Positions 55,224 to 64,000 of a stretch of 64,000 nucleotides of DNA are shown piece by piece. Every line of letters begins with the position of its first letter. The stretch's first letter is position 1. Under the pieces are notes generated by a model that was not told the origin of the DNA, searched no databases, and saw nothing but the letters and a program-made list of their open reading frames with translations. The position numbers and the translations under genes were made by a program. The DNA is taken from NCBI RefSeq assembly GCF_020166415.1, contig NZ_JAIQXV010000005.1:136453-200452 (forward strand). The letters are read 5' to 3'. The DNA comes from Deinococcus multiflagellatus. Lineage in GTDB: Bacteria; Deinococcota; Deinococci; Deinococcales; Deinococcaceae.

Positions 55224-56113
55224 GGGGTGGCCTCTGGGCCTGCCGGGCGCGCGCTGGCCCCCAGCGTCAGGCGCTCGCGGAAGGCGGTCAGTTCGGGGAA
55301 GCTGGCGCCTTCGGGGTCGTCCACGGTCACGGTCAGGGTGGGCTTGTGCTGCGCCGCCGCCAGCCGGGCCGCCGCCGCGTGCGCCGCGCCGTCGCGGGCC
55401 GGCACCGCAAACACAAAGCCGCGCACCGCGCCCTTGCCGCCCAGCAGCGAGGTGGCCCCGAACAGTTCCAGGTCCCCTGGGGCCGCGCGCTCGCCCGCCG
55501 GCAGGCGCTCGGCGCGCTTGAGCACCTCAGGCAGGGCCAGTTCGTGGCTGTACACCGCGTGCAGTTCGGCCGCGTCCAGCGCCGCGCGCAGCGGCGAGAG
55601 CAGGTGCGCCTCGCCCAGCAGGGCGCGCGGGCCAATCACGGCCGCCGTGACCCGGCTGGCGCGGCTGAGGGCCGGGGGGGCCACGCGCGGATCGCTGGCC
55701 AGCGGCTTGACCTTTTCCAGCGCCCGGCGCACCTGCCCGGCGTTCTGGGCCACGCGCATGCCCACCTCGGCGGCGGCGCCTTCCAGGGTCTCGGGCTGGT
55801 CCGGGACCGCCAGCAGCGTGGGCAGGCCGCTGATGCGCCGCGACAGCAGCTCCGGCAGCGCCTCGCTCCAGATGTCACCGCTGACCCCGGCCCACTGCGG
55901 CAGCAGGGCCAGGTCCACCTTCGGCAGCGCCAGGATGCGCCCCAGCGCCAGCTGCACCGTCACCGGCTCGCCGGGCAGGCTCTCGCGCCCCAGGGCCAGG
56001 GCGCGGGCGTCGTCCAGGGCGGGCGTGACGGGCTGGGCGCCCAGTTCTTTCAGATACGCCGCCCAGTACCCGGGAAGCCGCGCGGCGCGAGATTCAAGCA
56101 GACCAACCCTCAT
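55220..56113 (-). CDS. Unknown protein, possibly DUF2229-like
   Basis: Protein of 297 residues, soluble, with a Rossmann-like rhythm. [25 protein letters not shown] resembles the opening of DUF2229/CoA-activase-associated proteins (GIPRALLYY..W..FF.ELG), but the Cys ligands of that family are not seen. TACACT lies seven bases before the ATG. First gene of the three-gene operon with two membrane proteins. The assignment is weak. Confidence 0.7.
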   Translation of the reverse strand: MRVGLLESRAARLPGYWAAYLKELGAQPVTPALDDARALALGRESLPGEPVTVQLALGRILALPKVDLALLPQWAGVSGDIWSEALPELLSRRISGLPTLLAVPDQPETLEGAAAEVGMRVAQNAGQVRRALEKVKPLASDPRVAPPALSRASRVTAAVIGPRALLGEAHLLSPLRAALDAAELHAVYSHELALPEVLKRAERLPAGERAAPGDLELFGATSLLGGKGAVRGFVFAVPARDGAAHAAAARLAAAQHKPTLTVTVDDPEGASFPELTAFRERLTLGASARPAGPEATP

Positions 56114-56136
56114 TCTGCCCAGTGTACGCGCAAGGG

Positions 56137-56175
56137 GTTGTGGGGTGTGGGTTGTCGGGTGTGGGAAGGGCGGAG
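56137..56175 (-). repeat. GTGGGGTGT word repeat
   Basis: GTTGTGGGGTGTGGGTTGTC and further GTGGG words. The inverted counterpart (CACCCC words) lies at 56281-56314, so the two bracket a 100-base gap upstream of the previous gene and downstream of the YqhA-like gene. Confidence 0.6.
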
Positions 56176-56280
56176 GGGCCGGGGAAGGCTTCAGGCGTTC
56201 ATGGTGCCAGCAGGCCTTTAGCCTTTTCAGGGCTCAAACCGTGCCGCCACTGCCCCGATCTTTCCCCTGTTCCTGCTTTT

Positions 56281-56314
56281 CCTACACCCCACATCCCACG
56301 CCCCACAACCTCCC
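56281..56314 (-). repeat. GTGGGGTGT word repeat, inverted partner, after stop codon
   Basis: On the minus strand the YqhA-like stop is followed by GGTTGTGGGGCGTGGGATGT. Same word set as 56137 and 60949. Confidence 0.6.
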
Positions 56315-57022
56315 TTACCCACTGCCCTCCTCCGCATCCGCCTTGCCTTCCAGCTTGGCCTGGGTGGCGGCTTCGGCCAGTTCCACGTCGCGGTCGTCAA
56401 TGTGGCGCTGCTCGGTGTGGAATTCGAACAGTTCCTGGCGGGCGCGCAGCTTGGACTGCGGCTGTTCCAGGTCGCCGCCGCTGCCCCGGTGCACCCGCTG
56501 AAAGAACACCAGCGCGCCCCCGGCCAGTGCCAGGGCGCCCGCGAAATACAGCGTGTCCAGCGGCTTTTCCCAGCGCACGAAGTGTTCCAGAAAGGTGACG
56601 CCCAGAATCACGATGATCACCGACACGACCTTCTGTTCCAGGTCGGCCAGACTCTCGACCCCCAGCGCCGAGGTGAGGTTCAGCGGCGTGATGAACAGCG
56701 AATACAGCCCCACGCCAATCAGGTAGAACACCACGGCCTTGAGCATGGTGCTCACGATTTCCAGAAACTCCACGGTCAGTTCGCCCTTCTGGCTGGAAAT
56801 GCCCTGATTCAGCGTGTCGCGCCAGGATTCCCAGATGGTCTGCAGCGCCAGCAGCGTGCCCTGCAAAAAGAGGCTGAACGACACCAGCAGCACGGCGATG
56901 ACCGCAATCAGCACCACGAAGCGGGTGCGGCCAATGATCTCGCTGAACCACTCGCGTTTGGACGGCTCGGCGGGGGGCGGGGCGGCCGGGCCCGGGGCAG
57001 AGGAACGGGTCACGCCGCCCAT
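56315..57022 (-). CDS. YqhA-family (UPF0114) membrane protein
   Basis: Protein of 235 residues. Membrane segments at about 32-55 ([21 protein letters not shown]), 90-110, 130-150 ([18 protein letters not shown]) and 155-172. The segment [12 protein letters not shown] and the mid-region [22 protein letters not shown] fit YqhA/UPF0114, of unknown function. The last 60 residues are charged and helical, longer than in short family members. No ribosome site is obvious. Confidence 0.82.
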   Translation of the reverse strand: MGGVTRSSAPGPAAPPPAEPSKREWFSEIIGRTRFVVLIAVIAVLLVSFSLFLQGTLLALQTIWESWRDTLNQGISSQKGELTVEFLEIVSTMLKAVVFYLIGVGLYSLFITPLNLTSALGVESLADLEQKVVSVIIVILGVTFLEHFVRWEKPLDTLYFAGALALAGGALVFFQRVHRGSGGDLEQPQSKLRARQELFEFHTEQRHIDDRDVELAEAATQAKLEGKADAEEGSG

Positions 57023-57119
57023 GATGCGGTGGGGGCGCCGCCGCGCGGGTGGGGCCCGCCTTTACGCTTGCCTGACCCTCGCCGCCCGCTGGTCCTCCCT
57101 CCGTGGCCGCGCGGCGCCC

Positions 57120-57125
57120 TATGCT
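57120..57125 (+). promoter_or_regulatory. -10 box (TATGCT) of the phosphotransferase gene
   Basis: TATGCT seven bases before the GTG at 57133. The box overlaps an in-frame ATG at 57121, which is therefore not the preferred start. Confidence 0.5.
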
Positions 57126-57132
57126 GGGCCGC

Positions 57133-57912
57133 GTGAACACCGAGCCCCGCCTGACCCTGCCGGACGCCCTGCGGCGCGTGTTGCCAGCCGCGCGCTGGGA
57201 GAGGCTGGGTGGCGGCCAGAGTGGCGCGCAGGTGTGGCGCTCCACCCGCCATGTGGTCAAGGTGCAGCCCCGGGGGCACGGGGCCCCCAGCCTGCAACAG
57301 GAGCGCGAACGCCTGCGCTGGTTCGCTGGGCGGCTGCCGGTGCCCGCCGTGCTGGGCTTTGAGGTGACCCCGGAAGCCGAGTACCTCGCCATGACGCGCC
57401 TGAGCGGCATCCCCATGAGCCACCCCGACGCCCTGCTGCACCCGGAGCGGGTGGTGGGGCTGCTGGCGCGCGCCCTGCGCGAACTGCACGCCCTGCCGGT
57501 GCGCGACTGCCCGTTTACCGCCACGTTGGCCGTCACCCTGCCCCTGGCCCGCGAGCGCGTGCAGGCCGGGCTGGTGGATGAAGCCGACTTTGACGAAGAG
57601 CGCCAGGGCCGGGGCGCCGTGAGCGTGTTCAACGAGCTGGCCCGCACCCGCCCCGCCCACGAGGATCTGGTGGTCACCCACGGCGACGCCACCCTGGACA
57701 ACCTGATCGTCAGCGGGGAATACGTGGAGGGCCTGATTGACCTGGGCCGCGCCGGCATTGCCGACCGCCACGCCGACCTGGCCCTGGCCTGGCGCAGCGT
57801 GCGCGCGGACCTGGGCCCGGTGTACGCCGGCATGTTCCTCGACCTGTATGGCCGCGCCCTGGTGGACGAGGGCAAACTGGCCTATTACGCGCTGCTGGAC
57901 GAATTGTTTTAG
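57133..57912 (+). CDS. APH(3')-like phosphotransferase
   Basis: Kinase of 259 residues of the aminoglycoside-phosphotransferase fold. A Gly-rich [10 protein letters not shown] loop (residues 26-35) and VVKVQ with the ATP lysine lead the fold; the catalytic [11 protein letters not shown] is near residue 182 and the metal site [18 protein letters not shown] near 205. These are APH(3')-type motifs. It may phosphorylate an aminoglycoside or another small molecule; resistance cannot be claimed. Start GTG is chosen by the -10 spacing. Confidence 0.85.
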   Translation: MNTEPRLTLPDALRRVLPAARWERLGGGQSGAQVWRSTRHVVKVQPRGHGAPSLQQERERLRWFAGRLPVPAVLGFEVTPEAEYLAMTRLSGIPMSHPDALLHPERVVGLLARALRELHALPVRDCPFTATLAVTLPLARERVQAGLVDEADFDEERQGRGAVSVFNELARTRPAHEDLVVTHGDATLDNLIVSGEYVEGLIDLGRAGIADRHADLALAWRSVRADLGPVYAGMFLDLYGRALVDEGKLAYYALLDELF

Positions 57913-57925
57913 GTCAGGAGGCCCC

Positions 57926-58156
57926 ATGCCCGGTCGAAGGAACCCCCCCGCTTCCCTTTGGATCATCCTGCTGTTCCTGAGCGTGCTCTGCGGTCTGGGC
58001 ACGCTGTATGGCCTGGGCAGGATCTGGGGAGCCGCGATGGGCTCCGGCGAGGATATGGGGCGGTGGTTCGTTGTGGTGCCCGGCCTGCTTCTTCTCGGGG
58101 GGCTGCTGCTGACGGGCAGCATCGTCAGTCAGAAGGCGTCTGCCAAGGAGAAGTAG
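57926..58156 (+). CDS. Small two-helix membrane protein
   Basis: Protein of 76 residues, MPGRRNPPASLW with two membrane segments at about 11-33 (WIILLFLSVLCGLGTLYGLG) and 46-66 (WFVVVPGLLLLGGLLLTG). TCAGGAGG lies just before the ATG. 13 bases after the phosphotransferase stop, so likely co-transcribed. Family unknown. Confidence 0.72.
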   Translation: MPGRRNPPASLWIILLFLSVLCGLGTLYGLGRIWGAAMGSGEDMGRWFVVVPGLLLLGGLLLTGSIVSQKASAKEK

Positions 58157-58203
58157 AGAGGGGCAGAAGCGCGGCTCTGCCCCCTCCTATCTTCCTCTGT
58201 GCC

Positions 58204-58581
58204 CTACGCCTTGACCCACTCGCGCAGATAGTTGGCCACCAGTTCACTGACATTCACGCCCTCGCGCGCCGCTTTGTCCAGTTGCGCGGCCTTTTCCTCG
58301 CGGGTGATGGGCAGCCACAGCGCCACGTATTCCTGCCCGCCTTCCTGCTTGAATTCGCCGCCCAGCTCGTCGCGCTGCACAAAACCCATTCCTTGCATGT
58401 CGTCCCCTTCGGTGCCGGCCCGCATCAGCCAGTCCACCACGCGCGCTTTCAGAAAGCGCCATTCCCGCCCGACCTTGCGTCCGGGCACCTCGCCGGCGCG
58501 CACCAGCGCGTAGGCGGTCGTTTCGCTCACCTTCAGGAAGGCGGCGAGTTCTTCGAGCGTGAGCACCTCGTCTGTGGTCAT
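58204..58581 (-). CDS. Excisionase-type (MerR-like) HTH protein
   Basis: Protein of 125 residues. LTLEELAAFLKVSETTAYALVRAGEVPGRKVGREWRFLK (residues 7-45) is the excisionase/MerR-like helix-turn-helix with wing. The C-terminal half (ITREEKAAQLDKAAREGVNVSELVANYLREWVK) resembles a ribbon-helix-helix or anti-toxin tail. GAGGAGG stands before the ATG. No integrase is nearby, so it is more likely a plain regulator, possibly of the divergent transporter. Confidence 0.82.
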   Translation of the reverse strand: MTTDEVLTLEELAAFLKVSETTAYALVRAGEVPGRKVGREWRFLKARVVDWLMRAGTEGDDMQGMGFVQRDELGGEFKQEGGQEYVALWLPITREEKAAQLDKAAREGVNVSELVANYLREWVKA

Positions 58582-58725
58582 GCTGTGATTCTGCCACCTC
58601 CTCTCAGGTGAGGTTATCTTGCGGCAAATTGCACCACTTGTCAACAGATAGCGCAAGTTGGTGGCAGTTGCTTCTGTAAGCCTGGGTGAAGTCGGGGGGG
58701 CGGGGGGCCGTGGTCTACTCCGGGC

Positions 58726-60948
58726 ATGGTGACCCTGGGGCGTCTGGTGGCTCGTCATCCGTGGTTGACCCTGCTGGCGTGGGTGCTGGCGGCGCTGCTG
58801 AGCCTGCCTTTTGCGGCGCGCGCGCCTGCCGCCCTGAACGCCGACCCGGCGGGCGGCCTCACCCACGCCGAAGCCACGCGCGTCACCGCGCTGCTGCGCG
58901 ACCGCTTTGGCGAGCGCGACACGAACACGGCGGTGTTGGTCACCCGCAGCCGGCCGCCCCTAACCACAGCGCAGGGCCGCGCGGCCTACGAGCGGTTTGT
59001 CGAGGGGCTCCGGGGGGTGGAGGGGGTCAGCCGCGTGGTGCCCGCCCAGGCGGGGGGCCCGCTGCCCACCCAGGACGCCGCCGGCACCCTGGCCCTGACG
59101 CTGGCGCAGATTCCGCTGGAAGACGGCGCCAGCGAAACCCTGGCGCGCGTGCGGGCCTACGCGGCGGGCGTGGACAGCGCGGCGCTGGACGTGCGGGTGA
59201 CGGGCGGGCAGGCCATTGCCGACGACTTCACCTTCTTTGCCGAGCAGGACACCAAGCGCAGCGAACTGACGGCCCTGCCGCTGATCGCTGCGCTGCTGCT
59301 GCTGGTCTTTGGCGCGCTGGTCGCCACGGCGCTGCCGCTGGCGGTGGGCATGCTGAGCATCAGCGTGGCGATGGCCACCCTGTACGGCCTGACCCATGTG
59401 ATGCAGGTGAGCACTTTCGCCCAGAGCGTGATCACCATGCTGGGGCTGGGCGCGGGCATTGACTACGCCCTGCTGATGGTCAACCGCTTCCGCGAGGAAC
59501 TGCGCCGCGACCCGGACCCCCGCCGCGCCGCCGCGCGCACCGTGCAGACCGCCGGGCGCAGCGTGGCCTTTAGCGGCCTGACGGTGGCGATTGCCATGGC
59601 GGGGCTGATTCTGCCGCCCATCGCGTTTGTGCGCTCGATTGGGATTGGCGGGGTGCTGGCGGTGCTGCTGACCGTGCTGGCCAGCCTGACCGTGCTGCCC
59701 GCCCTGCTGGCGCTGCTGGGCGAACGGGTGAACAGTCCGCGCATCCTCAAATTTACCTGGGCCCAGAGCGGCGCGGCCTCGGCGGCCTGGACCGCCTTTG
59801 CGCGCCGGGTCACCGCCCGGCCCTGGGCGGCGGTGCTGGGGTCCTCGGCGCTGCTGCTGCTGCTGGCCGCCCCCGCCCTGACCATGCGCACCGGCTACGC
59901 GGGCGCCTGGGGCCTGAGCCCGGGGGTCGAAAGCCGCGACGCCCTGAAGGACGTGGAAGCCCTGGGGGCCGGCGGCCTGCTCAGCCAGTTCGAGGTGGTG
60001 CTGGACCTGCAGGGCCAGCGCTACGGCCCCGAAGACCGCGCGAGGTTTCAGGCGCTGGTAGAGCAGTTGCGCGCCCTGCCCGGCGTGAAGGGCGTCCTGA
60101 GCCCCTTCCTGACCCCAGCCGATCTGGCCAGCGCAGGCGGCAACGACGCCGAGGGCCTCGCTGCCCTCAGCGTCCTCACGCGGCGCTCGTTCAGCGGGGA
60201 CCGCACGCTGCTGCGCGTGACCGTGGTGCCAGAGCGCAACCTGCCCGCCGCCGAGATTCCGGCGTTCGAGCGGCAGCTGCGCCAGACCCTGCAGGCCAGC
60301 GGGTACGCCTTCCTGCTGGGCGGGGCCCCCATTGGCGGCGAGGAATTCAGCCGCGCGATCACCGGGGCGCTGCCGGCCGTGATTGCCGCCGTCTTTGCGG
60401 GCACCTTCCTGCTGCTGATGGTGGCCTTTCGCAGCCTGCTCATTCCCCTCAAAAGCATTCTGATGAACGCCCTGACCGTGGCCGCCGCCGCCGGGGTGGT
60501 GACCCTGGTGGTGCAGCACGGGTTCCTGGCCGGTCCCCTGGGCATTCCCGCCGATGTGGGCGTGCTGGACGCCAGCCTGCCGGTGCTGCTGTTTGCCGTG
60601 ATGTTCGGCCTGAGCATGGACTACGAGATTTTCCTGCTCTCCCGGGTGCAGGAAGAACATCTGCGCGGCGCCAGCAACGACGAGGCCGTGGTGCTGGCCG
60701 TGGGCCACACTGCCCGGATTATTACCAGCGCGGCGATCATCATGTTTATCGTCTTTGCGGCGTTCGTGTTCGGGCGTGTGGTCGCCAGCAAGAGCATTGG
60801 CCTGGGGCTGGCGGTGGCGGTGGCGCTGGACGCCACCCTGGTGCGCCTGGTGCTGGTGCCGGCGTTCCTCAAGCTGGCGGGGCGCTGGAACTGGTGGCTG
60901 CCCGGGTGGCTGGAGCGGGTGTTGCCCCGGATTCGGCTGGAGCATTAG
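58726..60948 (+). CDS. MMPL/RND-family transporter
   Basis: Membrane protein of 740 residues with 12 expected segments in two halves, each half led by one helix and a large outside loop. Central segments such as [20 protein letters not shown] (near 240) and [19 protein letters not shown] (near 630) are the family's proton-relay Asp-Tyr motifs, one in each half. It would export lipids or drugs by the proton gradient. ATG at 58726 lies seven bases after CTACTC. Divergent from the HTH gene. Intact. Confidence 0.93.
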   Translation: MVTLGRLVARHPWLTLLAWVLAALLSLPFAARAPAALNADPAGGLTHAEATRVTALLRDRFGERDTNTAVLVTRSRPPLTTAQGRAAYERFVEGLRGVEGVSRVVPAQAGGPLPTQDAAGTLALTLAQIPLEDGASETLARVRAYAAGVDSAALDVRVTGGQAIADDFTFFAEQDTKRSELTALPLIAALLLLVFGALVATALPLAVGMLSISVAMATLYGLTHVMQVSTFAQSVITMLGLGAGIDYALLMVNRFREELRRDPDPRRAAARTVQTAGRSVAFSGLTVAIAMAGLILPPIAFVRSIGIGGVLAVLLTVLASLTVLPALLALLGERVNSPRILKFTWAQSGAASAAWTAFARRVTARPWAAVLGSSALLLLLAAPALTMRTGYAGAWGLSPGVESRDALKDVEALGAGGLLSQFEVVLDLQGQRYGPEDRARFQALVEQLRALPGVKGVLSPFLTPADLASAGGNDAEGLAALSVLTRRSFSGDRTLLRVTVVPERNLPAAEIPAFERQLRQTLQASGYAFLLGGAPIGGEEFSRAITGALPAVIAAVFAGTFLLLMVAFRSLLIPLKSILMNALTVAAAAGVVTLVVQHGFLAGPLGIPADVGVLDASLPVLLFAVMFGLSMDYEIFLLSRVQEEHLRGASNDEAVVLAVGHTARIITSAAIIMFIVFAAFVFGRVVASKSIGLGLAVAVALDATLVRLVLVPAFLKLAGRWNWWLPGWLERVLPRIRLEH

Positions 60949-60981
60949 GGGTGTGGGGCGTGGGTTGTGGGGTGTAGGAAA
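60949..60981 (+). repeat. GTGGGGTGT word repeat after stop codon
   Basis: GGTGTGGGGCGTGGGTTGTG directly follows the MMPL stop. The inverted counterpart at 61015-61043 follows the stop of the convergent DedA gene. Confidence 0.65.
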
Positions 60982-61014
60982 AACAGCAAGGCGCGTGGGG
61001 TGCGGGCCGCTTTG

Positions 61015-61043
61015 CCCACACCCCACAGCCAACCCCCCACACC
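61015..61043 (-). repeat. GTGGGGTGT word repeat, inverted partner
   Basis: On the minus strand the DedA stop is followed by GGTGTGGGGGGTTGGCTGTG. With 60949-60981 it can fold into a long imperfect stem around the shared 3' end. Confidence 0.65.
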
Positions 61044-61652
61044 CTATCCCTGCGCCTGGGCCTTTTTGCGCCGCACGAACCACACGATGGCGGCCACCAC
61101 CACCACGGCCAGGATGACCTTGCTGGCGGGGCCCACGTACTGTTCCACGCGGTCGTAGTTTTCGCCCAGCAGGTAGCCGGCGCCCGCCAGGATGGACGCC
61201 CACACCGCCGAGCCGATGGAGCTGTAAATCAGGAACTTGGCCATGGGCATTTCGCTCATGCCGGCGGGCAGGCTCAGCAGGCTGCGGATGCCCGGCACGA
61301 GGCGCCCGAACAGCACCGCCTTGGTGCCGTGCTTGTCGAACCAGTCGTCGGCCTTGCGGATGTCCTTGCCGCTCAGGGTGAGCCACTTGCCGTATTGGTC
61401 GGCCCACTTCACCAGTTTTTCCTCGCCAAAGGCCCGGCCCAGGTAGTACAGCGGCAGGGTGCCCAGCACGCTGCCCACCGTGCCCACCAGAATCACCAGG
61501 GGCAGGCTCAGGTCCCCGCGCGACGCCGCGAAGCCGGCTGAGGGCATGATCAGCTCGCTGGGAATGGGCGGAAAGATGTTTTCCAGGATCATCAGCAGCA
61601 GGATGCCCAGGTAGCCCATGCTGTCCATCAGGTTTTGCACCCAGTCGGCCAT
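61044..61652 (-). CDS. DedA-family membrane protein
   Basis: Protein of 202 residues. ENIFPPIPSELIMPSAGFAAS (residues 25-45) and the glycine-rich FGRLVPGIRSLLSLPAGM (about 117-134) are the DedA/SNARE-associated motifs. Four to five membrane segments. DedA proteins flip phospholipids or undecaprenyl phosphate in other bacteria. Start at 61652 (MADWVQNLM) has TACCCT seven bases before it; further upstream frame overlaps the divergent promoter. Confidence 0.9.
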   Translation of the reverse strand: MADWVQNLMDSMGYLGILLLMILENIFPPIPSELIMPSAGFAASRGDLSLPLVILVGTVGSVLGTLPLYYLGRAFGEEKLVKWADQYGKWLTLSGKDIRKADDWFDKHGTKAVLFGRLVPGIRSLLSLPAGMSEMPMAKFLIYSSIGSAVWASILAGAGYLLGENYDRVEQYVGPASKVILAVVVVAAIVWFVRRKKAQAQG

Positions 61653-61726
61653 ATCCCCGAGGGTAGCGGCTTTGGCTCGGCCTTCACGTCCGCCGAAAGT
61701 GAAGTCCGCTTTACGCACCCGCCCCC

Positions 61727-61732
61727 TACACT
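61727..61732 (+). promoter_or_regulatory. -10 box (TACACT) of the HAD gene
   Basis: TACACT six bases before the ATG at 61739. Confidence 0.5.
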
Positions 61733-61738
61733 GCCCCC

Positions 61739-62395
61739 ATGAACGCCCTGCGCGCCGTGATCTTCGACTTCGACGGCACCATCTTCGACACCGAAACCCC
61801 CGAATTCCAGCACTGGCAGGCCCTGTACCGCCGCCACGGGCGCGAACTGCACCTGCAGGACTGGCAGCGCGGCATTGGCACCTGGGACGCCTTTGACCCC
61901 TGGGCCGGGTTGCCGGGGCATGTCCAGGCCCAGCGCGAGACGGTGCACGAAGAGCTGCGTGAAGCGGTGCATGCCGCCCTGGAAGACGCCGACGTGCGCC
62001 CCGGCGTGCGCGCCGTGCTGGACGAGGTGCGCGCCCGGGGGCTGGCGCTGGGGCTGGCCACCAGCAGCGACTACGCCTGGGTGACGCGCTGGCTCTCGCA
62101 ACACGGCCTGCTGAACCACTTCAGTGCCTTGGCCACCCGCGACGACGTGCGCCGGGTCAAGCCGGACCCCGAACTGTACCTGCTGGCCGCGCAGAGGCTG
62201 GGCCTGGACCCTGCCGCCTGCCTCGCCGTGGAAGACAGCCTGAACGGGGCCACCGCCGCCGTGGCGGCCGGCATGGGCGTGGTGGTGGTGCCCAACGAGG
62301 TCACCCGTACCCAGCCCTTTCCCCCGGCGTGGCCCCAGTTGCACGGTTACGACGGCGGCCTGGACGCGCTGCTGCAGGCGGCGGGACGGGGCTGA
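61739..62395 (+). CDS. HAD-superfamily phosphatase (subfamily IA)
   Basis: Protein of 218 residues. Motif I is FDFDGTIFDTE (nucleophile Asp), motif II the Ser in ATSSDYA near residue 106, motif III the Lys in RVKPDPELY near 142 and motif IV EDSLNG near 166. A helical cap sits between motifs I and II. Typical of beta-phosphoglucomutase-like/GPH-type phosphatases; substrate unknown. Confidence 0.92.
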   Translation: MNALRAVIFDFDGTIFDTETPEFQHWQALYRRHGRELHLQDWQRGIGTWDAFDPWAGLPGHVQAQRETVHEELREAVHAALEDADVRPGVRAVLDEVRARGLALGLATSSDYAWVTRWLSQHGLLNHFSALATRDDVRRVKPDPELYLLAAQRLGLDPAACLAVEDSLNGATAAVAAGMGVVVVPNEVTRTQPFPPAWPQLHGYDGGLDALLQAAGRG

Positions 62396-62402
62396 AACGG
62401 GT

Positions 62403-62432
62403 GCGGCCCTTGGAACTGTTCCCAGGGGCCGC
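62403..62432. terminator. Hairpin between convergent HAD and sugar-binding genes
   Basis: CGGCCCTTGG pairs with CCAGGGGCCG with one G-T pair. Confidence 0.55.
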
Positions 62433-62457
62433 CTTCCGCACGACTTGTTACTTGCGC

Positions 62458-63642
62458 TTACTTGATGTTCTTCTTCATGGTCTGCACGGCTTTTTCCAGC
62501 AGGGCGGCGGCGTTGGCGCCGGGCTTTTTCACGCCCTCGGTGATCGCCTCGGTCCAGGGGGTCCAGACCTGCCCCATCTCGGGGACGTTGGGCATGGGGG
62601 TGCCACTGGTGATCACGCGCCCGAAGCCGTTCACAATCGGGTTGGCCGCGAGGTTGCGCCGCACGTTCACGTTCACCGGAATGCGCCCGCCCGCCTGGTT
62701 AAAGGACAGCTGCGCCACGCCCGTCACCATGCCACGGGCAAATTCGGCCGCCGCCGCCTTGTTGGGGCTATAGGCGTTCATCACGATGCCCTGCACGCCC
62801 ACGAAGGGGCTCCAGGGGTTCGGCGCGCCGGGAGGGGTGGGCAGCGCCGTGATGCCGTAGTTGATGCCCGCCTTCTTGATGTCGCCCATGTCCCAGGGTC
62901 CGGTGACGATCATGGCGGCGTCGCCCTTCAGGAAGGCGGCCTTGGCCTTGTCGCCGGTCATGCCTTCGGGCACCAGCTTGTACTTGAAGCGCAGGTCGTT
63001 CAGCAGGTTCAGGGCGCGGGCCGCCCCAGCGTTGGCCAGGCCGATGTCTTTGACATCCAGCGTGCCGCTGTTGTTCTTGAACACGTAGCCGCCATAGGCG
63101 CTGATCAGGCCGTACTGCATGTAGGCGTTGCTCAGGTCGGTCACGAAGCCGTATTTGCCGCCGCCCGTGTTCTTCTGGGCCACGCGGATGAAGTCGTTCC
63201 AGCTGGTGGGCGCGGTGGGCACCAGTTTCTTGTTGTACACCAGCGCCACCGACTCCGCGAACATGGGCAGGCCGTACAGCTTGCCCCGGTAGGTCAGGGC
63301 GGTGAGGGTGGTGCGGTCAAACTCGCCCCGGCGCGCCACGTAGGCGTCCATGGGTTCCAGCACGCCCGCCGTGACCAGCTGCCCAAAGCGGTCCTGGGGC
63401 AGCGTGACGATCAGGTCCGGGCCCTTGCCCTTCTTCGCGGTGGCGATCAGCTGGTCGGCCAGCTTGTCCAGCGGCACGTTCACGATCTTGACCTGGTTGC
63501 CGCTGAGGCGGGTGTAGCTGGCCGTCTGGGCCTTGAGCCACGCGACTTCAGCGGTGTCGGTGAAGTGGCTCCAGACGGTCAGGGTGGTGGCCGAAGCGGG
63601 GGTGGACAGGGCCAGCAGGCACAGGGTCAGCAGTCGGTTCAT
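62458..63642 (-). CDS. Sugar ABC transporter substrate-binding protein (MalE-like)
   Basis: Periplasmic binding protein of 394 residues. MNRLLTLCLLALSTPASA is a signal peptide (start ATG 63642). LTVWSHFTDTAEVAWLKAQ, GPDLIVTLPQDRFGQLVTAG, YGLPMFAESVALVYNKKL and GDAAMIVTGPWDMGDIKKAG are maltose/maltodextrin-binding-type segments. No permease genes are downstream within the window, so the partners may lie beyond its end or elsewhere. Intact. Confidence 0.92.
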   Translation of the reverse strand: MNRLLTLCLLALSTPASATTLTVWSHFTDTAEVAWLKAQTASYTRLSGNQVKIVNVPLDKLADQLIATAKKGKGPDLIVTLPQDRFGQLVTAGVLEPMDAYVARRGEFDRTTLTALTYRGKLYGLPMFAESVALVYNKKLVPTAPTSWNDFIRVAQKNTGGGKYGFVTDLSNAYMQYGLISAYGGYVFKNNSGTLDVKDIGLANAGAARALNLLNDLRFKYKLVPEGMTGDKAKAAFLKGDAAMIVTGPWDMGDIKKAGINYGITALPTPPGAPNPWSPFVGVQGIVMNAYSPNKAAAAEFARGMVTGVAQLSFNQAGGRIPVNVNVRRNLAANPIVNGFGRVITSGTPMPNVPEMGQVWTPWTEAITEGVKKPGANAAALLEKAVQTMKKNIK

Positions 63643-63962
63643 GGGGCTCCTCGTTCCCCTGGTGGACACGGCGCGCCCCTCCAGGCATCTGGCCTGGAAA
63701 AAGGGATCAGCCACGCGGCTGGCAGCGGTTCCACCGGGGTTCCGGGATCCATCTTCCCCCCTGAATTCTTACGAAATTGTCAACGCGATGTCAGCCAATG
63801 GGCTTTCATCTGGCAGGCCAGCGTGCCAGCAGGCTTTCTCATGTCTGAGAAATACTCTCCCTCCTTTGCAAATGGCGCTTTGCTGTCAGAAGGCGAGGGC
63901 AGAAGTCAGTCCGACCCCTGCCCCCGTCATGCTGGTTTTAGAGCATTCGTCAGAATAAGAGC
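63643..63962. other. 320-base gap upstream of the sugar-binding protein gene
   Basis: Presumed promoter region of the minus-strand gene. TTGACA on the minus strand at 63778-63783 is the best -35 candidate, without a good -10. AGAGCAT occurs twice (63940-63946, 63958-63964) just before the last start codon of the window. Confidence 0.4.
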
Positions 63963-64000
63963 ATGAAGATCGTAGGGAGTCGGGGGTATGGGCTCGAGCT
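63963..64000 (+). CDS. Start of a gene cut by the window end (tentative)
   Basis: ATG at 63963 opens MKIVGSRGYGLE and stays open to the end. CAGAAT lies seven bases before it, in the leaderless spacing common here. Too short to assign; could be spurious. Confidence 0.3.
   Translation, partial: MKIVGSRGYGLE

Noticed and set aside
58204..58581. Prophage or integrative element signalled by the excisionase-like gene
   Set aside because: No integrase, attachment repeats or phage genes in the neighbourhood.
58960..61407. Minus-strand frame opposite the MMPL gene
   Set aside because: Antisense shadow; Gln/His/Gly-rich.

Overview
The window is a chromosomal piece of a Deinococcus species or a close relative. 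GC content is high throughout. The V-type ATPase, the glutaminyl-tRNA synthetase with a C-terminal YqeY-type domain, many genes that start 5-8 bases after a TAnnnT box (leaderless transcripts) and scattered small non-coding repeats all fit that genus. The genus call is an inference from gene content, not from rRNA.

Layout. 1-3642: end of a V-type ATPase operon (A, B, D subunits), then a terminator and about 640 bases of repeats. 4323-10623: an accessory-looking cassette of a Cys-rich secreted peptide, a membrane-anchored thioredoxin-like protein, an ABC permease and its ATPase, with a divergent TPR-type regulator. 10658-16144: small metabolic genes (HD hydrolase, ROK sugar kinase, thioesterase, FtsB/DivIC-like protein, pyrimidine-nucleoside phosphorylase, ferredoxin-CDGSH fusion). 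16141-23792: a five-gene type I restriction-modification operon that also carries a DUF1016-type nuclease and an AT-richer gene with a HEPN-like R-x4-H motif. 23832-27362: WYL regulator, three tandem DinB proteins, an ACT-domain protein and a frameshifted acetyltransferase remnant. 27473-29906: ftsH preceded by a stand-alone copy of its N-terminal domain. 29990-39856: TPR and beta-propeller proteins, glnS, a trypsin-like/PDZ protease and an S24-type regulator with a palindromic operator. 40206-44962: NUDIX, gamma-glutamylcyclotransferase-like, rpsO, tRNA-Leu, SRP RNA, carbonic anhydrase, M29 aminopeptidase, tRNA-Pro. 45777-48389: a large DUF11 lipoprotein, followed by about 1 kb without genes. 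49412-64000: stress-type small proteins (DUF2171, DUF892), a metallophosphoesterase-holB pair, envelope proteins, an MMPL transporter, DedA, HAD phosphatase and a sugar-binding protein.

The two most interesting systems are the peptide/thioredoxin/ABC cassette, whose gene set resembles a bacteriocin or peptide-export locus, and the type I RM operon with an embedded candidate HEPN effector. Smaller oddities are the FtsH N-domain duplicate, an inverted-repeat (MITE-like) element in two full copies plus fragments, a second repeat family with a compensated hairpin, and degenerate word repeats that follow stop codons. Homology calls come from reading motifs; no database search was possible.
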